14,300 nt of DNA from Bacteroidota bacterium (GTDB taxonomy: Bacteria; Bacteroidota; Ignavibacteria; UBA10030; BY39), in NCBI GenBank assembly GCA_018830765.1, contig JAHJRJ010000033.1:1-14300 (forward strand), given 5' to 3'. A model generated the notes under the pieces. It did no database searches. It saw only the letters and a program-made list of their open reading frames with translations, and had not been told where the DNA came from. The position numbers and the translations under genes were made by a program. This document shows, one piece after another, positions 12,437 through 14,300 of this stretch (its first letter is position 1; each line of letters opens with the position of its first letter).

Positions 12437-12946
12437 TTATGTTTTTGACAACAAAAGATCCGAATACGATTCATTAATATTTTCTTCGATTTCGGCTGAA
12501 AGTTTTTCTTTTATAAATTTGAATAACTCTTTTGTTTTGGTTTCGGAGTCTTTATGAATTACTTCTAATTCTATGAAGGATCCCAATCCTTCTACTTCGT
12601 CAATGTGAATCCGGCAATTTTCATACATATAAAGATCTCTGATTTTTTTAACCACAACACGGATTCCATTGGATGCTGCCAATACTTCTTTTAAACGACC
12701 TGGTTCATCAACTTTTACGATTTGATAATTACTCCACATCTCTGTTGTTGACTCTTTGCGATCGTAATAAATTAATTGAGATTCTTTTTTATCAATCTCA
12801 CGGAGTTTAAGGCGACCCTTAGATACATTGAAATATGTGTCAACTTGAACCATTTTACACTCAAATGTAGCCCCTAAATCATTGAGGAGTGATTTGATAT
12901 TATCTTTAGAATTGACTTTAGCTTTTAGTTCAAGATTTATAGGCAC
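12437..12946 (-). CDS. CYTH-domain protein (class IV adenylate cyclase-like), GTG start
   Basis: CYTH proteins form a beta-tunnel that binds triphosphates; members include class IV adenylate cyclases, thiamine triphosphatases and inorganic triphosphatases. The 169-residue product fits a single CYTH domain. The first strand is NLELKAKV at 4-11, where the usual first glutamate of ExExK is N4, as in many CyaB-like proteins; E6 and K8 remain. Then come DTYFNVSKGRLKLRE (about 36-50), VVVKKIRDLY (about 97-106), HIDEVEGLGSFIELEV (about 113-128, the paired acidic strands) and the C-terminal ESYSDLLL. Its start is GTG at 12944-12946, four bases after the greA stop, so it is probably translated by coupling. 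The true substrate cannot be told from sequence alone. The link with greA in one transcript is seen; any shared function is unknown. Confidence 0.85.
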   Translation of the reverse strand: MPINLELKAKVNSKDNIKSLLNDLGATFECKMVQVDTYFNVSKGRLKLREIDKKESQLIYYDRKESTTEMWSNYQIVKVDEPGRLKEVLAASNGIRVVVKKIRDLYMYENCRIHIDEVEGLGSFIELEVIHKDSETKTKELFKFIKEKLSAEIEENINESYSDLLLSKT

Positions 12947-12950
12947 TTCG

Positions 12951-13433
12951 TTATCGATTAATTTCTAATATTTTATATTCCAAAAAACCGGCGGGTACTG
13001 GAATCTTTACTTCGTCGCCGACCTTTTTCCCTAACAGCCCTTTACCTAATGGTGAAGTAATCGCAATTTTATTTTGTTCGAAGTCGGCTTCTTCCTGAGA
13101 GACCAAGATGTAATTTACTTCTTCCTTGTTCTTTTTATCGAAAAGTTTAACTTTTGAGAGAATGTAGATTTTATCGTTAGGCAATTCCTTGCTTTCGATT
13201 AACCGTGAACGTGAAAGGATTTGTTCAATTTTTTCGATTTTATGCTCTAGACGTCGTTGCGCCTCTTTGGCAACGTCGTATTCAGCGTTCTCGCTTAAAT
13301 CACCGTGTGCTCTTGCTTCGGCGATTTTTACAGCCATATCGGCACGACCTCGTATTTTTAGGTCACGCAGCTCGTTTTCTAATTCGACGATTCGTTCACG
13401 CGTCAAATATACAACACCATTATTGCTATTCAT
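12951..13433 (-). CDS. greA: Transcription elongation factor GreA
   Basis: GreA enters the RNA polymerase secondary channel and triggers cleavage of backtracked RNA. From the ATG at 13431-13433 the protein has 160 residues (E. coli 158). The N-terminal antiparallel coiled coil spans about 10-78 and carries ARAHGDLSENAEY at 40-52. Its D45 and E48 are the tip residues that hold the catalytic magnesium. The C-terminal FKBP-like domain contains ITSPLGKGLLGKKVGDEVKI at about 125-144. An in-frame ATG 51 bases upstream would place coding sequence next to the preceding terminator. GAGG five bases before the chosen ATG supports the shorter form. It is the first gene after the ribBA terminator and is followed at once by the CYTH gene. 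Confidence 0.95.
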   Translation of the reverse strand: MNSNNGVVYLTRERIVELENELRDLKIRGRADMAVKIAEARAHGDLSENAEYDVAKEAQRRLEHKIEKIEQILSRSRLIESKELPNDKIYILSKVKLFDKKNKEEVNYILVSQEEADFEQNKIAITSPLGKGLLGKKVGDEVKIPVPAGFLEYKILEINR

Positions 13434-13438
13434 AAATA

Positions 13439-13442
13439 CCTC
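13439..13442 (-). promoter_or_regulatory. Ribosome binding site that decides the greA start
   Basis: GAGG lies five bases before the ATG at 13433 on the minus strand. The upstream in-frame ATG at 13482-13484 lies in the T-run region of the preceding terminator and has no such site. Confidence 0.65.
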
Positions 13443-13480
13443 AAGGAATTTTTTTAAAAAAAATTTACTCTCTCTATAAA

Positions 13481-13519
13481 ACAAAAAATATAGCCATCAC
13501 AAATATAGGTGATGGCTAT
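13481..13519 (-). terminator. Intrinsic terminator downstream of ribBA
   Basis: A perfect 11-base stem, ATAGCCATCAC (minus strand 13509-13519) with GTGATGGCTAT (13490-13500), has an eight-base loop. On the minus strand it is followed by a T-rich tail, ATTTTTTG. It lies 50 bases after the ribBA stop and separates it from greA, so greA probably has its own promoter; the interval between the hairpin and the greA start is short (about 50 bases) and AT-rich, with no promoter I can assign. Confidence 0.85.
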
Positions 13520-13568
13520 AGATAAACTTCTGTAATAATCTATAATATTAATTTGATAAAGTCAAGAT

Positions 13569-14300
13569 TTATTTATCGTCAATTAAAATTAGATGTCCTA
13601 GTTTATCCCGTTTAGCTTTCAGATATTTTTCGTTGTGCTGATGTGGCTTTATTTCTAAAGGTATTCGCTCAACAATCTCTAAACCGTAACCTTCTAAACC
13701 GACTATCTTTTTCGGATTGTTTGTCATCAATCTCATTTTTCGAACGCCTAAATCCAATAATATTTGTGCGCCTATTCCATAGTCACGCAAATCGGCTCTG
13801 AAGCCTAATTTTTCGTTGGCTTCGACCGTATCCAAACCTCCATCCTGTAAATTATAAGCTTGAATTTTATTCGATAAACCAATTCCGCGTCCCTCCTGCC
13901 GCATATACAGCACTATCCCTGAACCATTCTCTTCAACTTTCTTCATCGCCGCAATAAGCTGGTCGTTACAATCACATCTTAAAGAACCGAACACATCCCC
14001 CGTCAAACATTCGGAATGAACTCGAACAAGAGCCGGTTTATCGTGTAGAATATTTCCCTTGACTAATGCTATGTGGTTTTTGTTATCGGTTTCACTTCGA
14101 TACAAATAAATCTCAAAATCCCCATAAACTGTGGGAAGATGAGCACGCCCAACACGCTGAACCAACTTCTCGCTTGATAACCGGTATTGTATTAAATCTT
14201 TTATGGTAATAATTTTTAGTCGATATTTTTCTGCAATCTTAAACAGGTCTGGAACTCTCGCCATTGTGCCGTCGTCGTTTAGTATTTCGCACAAGACACC
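13569..14300 (-). CDS. ribBA: Riboflavin synthesis protein RibBA, C-terminal part (cut by right edge)
   Basis: RibBA joins 3,4-dihydroxy-2-butanone-4-phosphate synthase (RibB) to GTP cyclohydrolase II (RibA), supplying both precursors of riboflavin. The frame is open to the window edge, and 243 residues are visible. The first 40 or so (CEILNDDGTMARVPDLFKIA, then ITIKDLIQYR) are the end of a RibB domain, which shows this is the fusion rather than RibA alone. The RibA domain has the three zinc cysteines in SECLTGDVFGSLRCDC (C98, C109, C111 of the visible part), MRQEGRGIGLSNK with the catalytic arginine region, and LMTNNPKKI near the C-terminus. A TTG at 14292-14294 lies in conserved RibB sequence and is not a start. 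A strong terminator follows the gene. Confidence 0.96.
   Translation of the reverse strand, partial: GVLCEILNDDGTMARVPDLFKIAEKYRLKIITIKDLIQYRLSSEKLVQRVGRAHLPTVYGDFEIYLYRSETDNKNHIALVKGNILHDKPALVRVHSECLTGDVFGSLRCDCNDQLIAAMKKVEENGSGIVLYMRQEGRGIGLSNKIQAYNLQDGGLDTVEANEKLGFRADLRDYGIGAQILLDLGVRKMRLMTNNPKKIVGLEGYGLEIVERIPLEIKPHQHNEKYLKAKRDKLGHLILIDDK

Noticed and set aside
12242..12448. 68-residue plus-strand reading frame across tRNA-Gly
   Set aside because: KRDLNPRHSPWQGDALPTEL is the familiar spurious antisense translation of tRNA genes.
13482..13484. Upstream ATG as the greA start
   Set aside because: It lies in the tail of the preceding terminator, adds 17 non-conserved residues and lacks a ribosome binding site.

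Overview
This window holds a compact, AT-rich housekeeping region. Every protein gene and every tRNA lies on the minus strand, so transcription runs from high to low coordinates. The gene content and order (thrS, infC, rpmI, rplT, pheS, pheT, small coiled-coil gene, zapA, 6S RNA, rny) fit the Bacteroidota/Chlorobiota/Ignavibacteriota assemblage. So does a PheS carrying a four-cysteine insert. Clear Shine-Dalgarno sequences before several genes argue against a typical Bacteroidetes and lean towards the Chlorobi/Ignavibacteria side. This placement is inference from familiarity with gene order, not from a search.

Layout in the direction of transcription: a ribBA gene cut by the right edge (riboflavin synthesis) ends at a strong intrinsic terminator. 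Next come greA and a GTG-started CYTH-domain gene, four bases apart. A sigma70-like promoter then drives tRNA-Gly(GCC). A terminator-like hairpin follows, then tRNA-Cys(GCA), tRNA-Leu(TAA) and tRNA-Val(GAC). Between tRNA-Val and thrS lie about 360 bases without a gene, filled with palindromes and four copies of a sequence resembling insertion-sequence ends. The innermost inverted repeat there ends in a T-run just before the thrS start codon.

The translation cluster follows: thrS, infC (which appears to start at AUC), rpmI, rplT, a branched hairpin with a T-run, pheS and pheT. A TTG-started coiled-coil gene and zapA come next. A 6S RNA (ssrS) with a very clear long stem is then followed by rny (RNase Y), coaE, an ArgD-like aminotransferase and nadB, which is cut by the left edge.

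How the genes work together: the middle block couples translation initiation (IF-3), two large-subunit proteins and two aminoacyl-tRNA synthetases. The block after it groups cell division (ZapA), global RNA control (6S RNA, RNase Y) and cofactor or amino-acid synthesis (CoA, arginine, NAD). I see no defence system, phage, CRISPR array or intact transposon. The most interesting signals are regulatory: a terminator-like structure about 18 bases before pheS that must be read through, a similar arrangement before thrS built from mobile-element-like repeats, the AUC start of infC, and a terminator inside the tRNA cluster.
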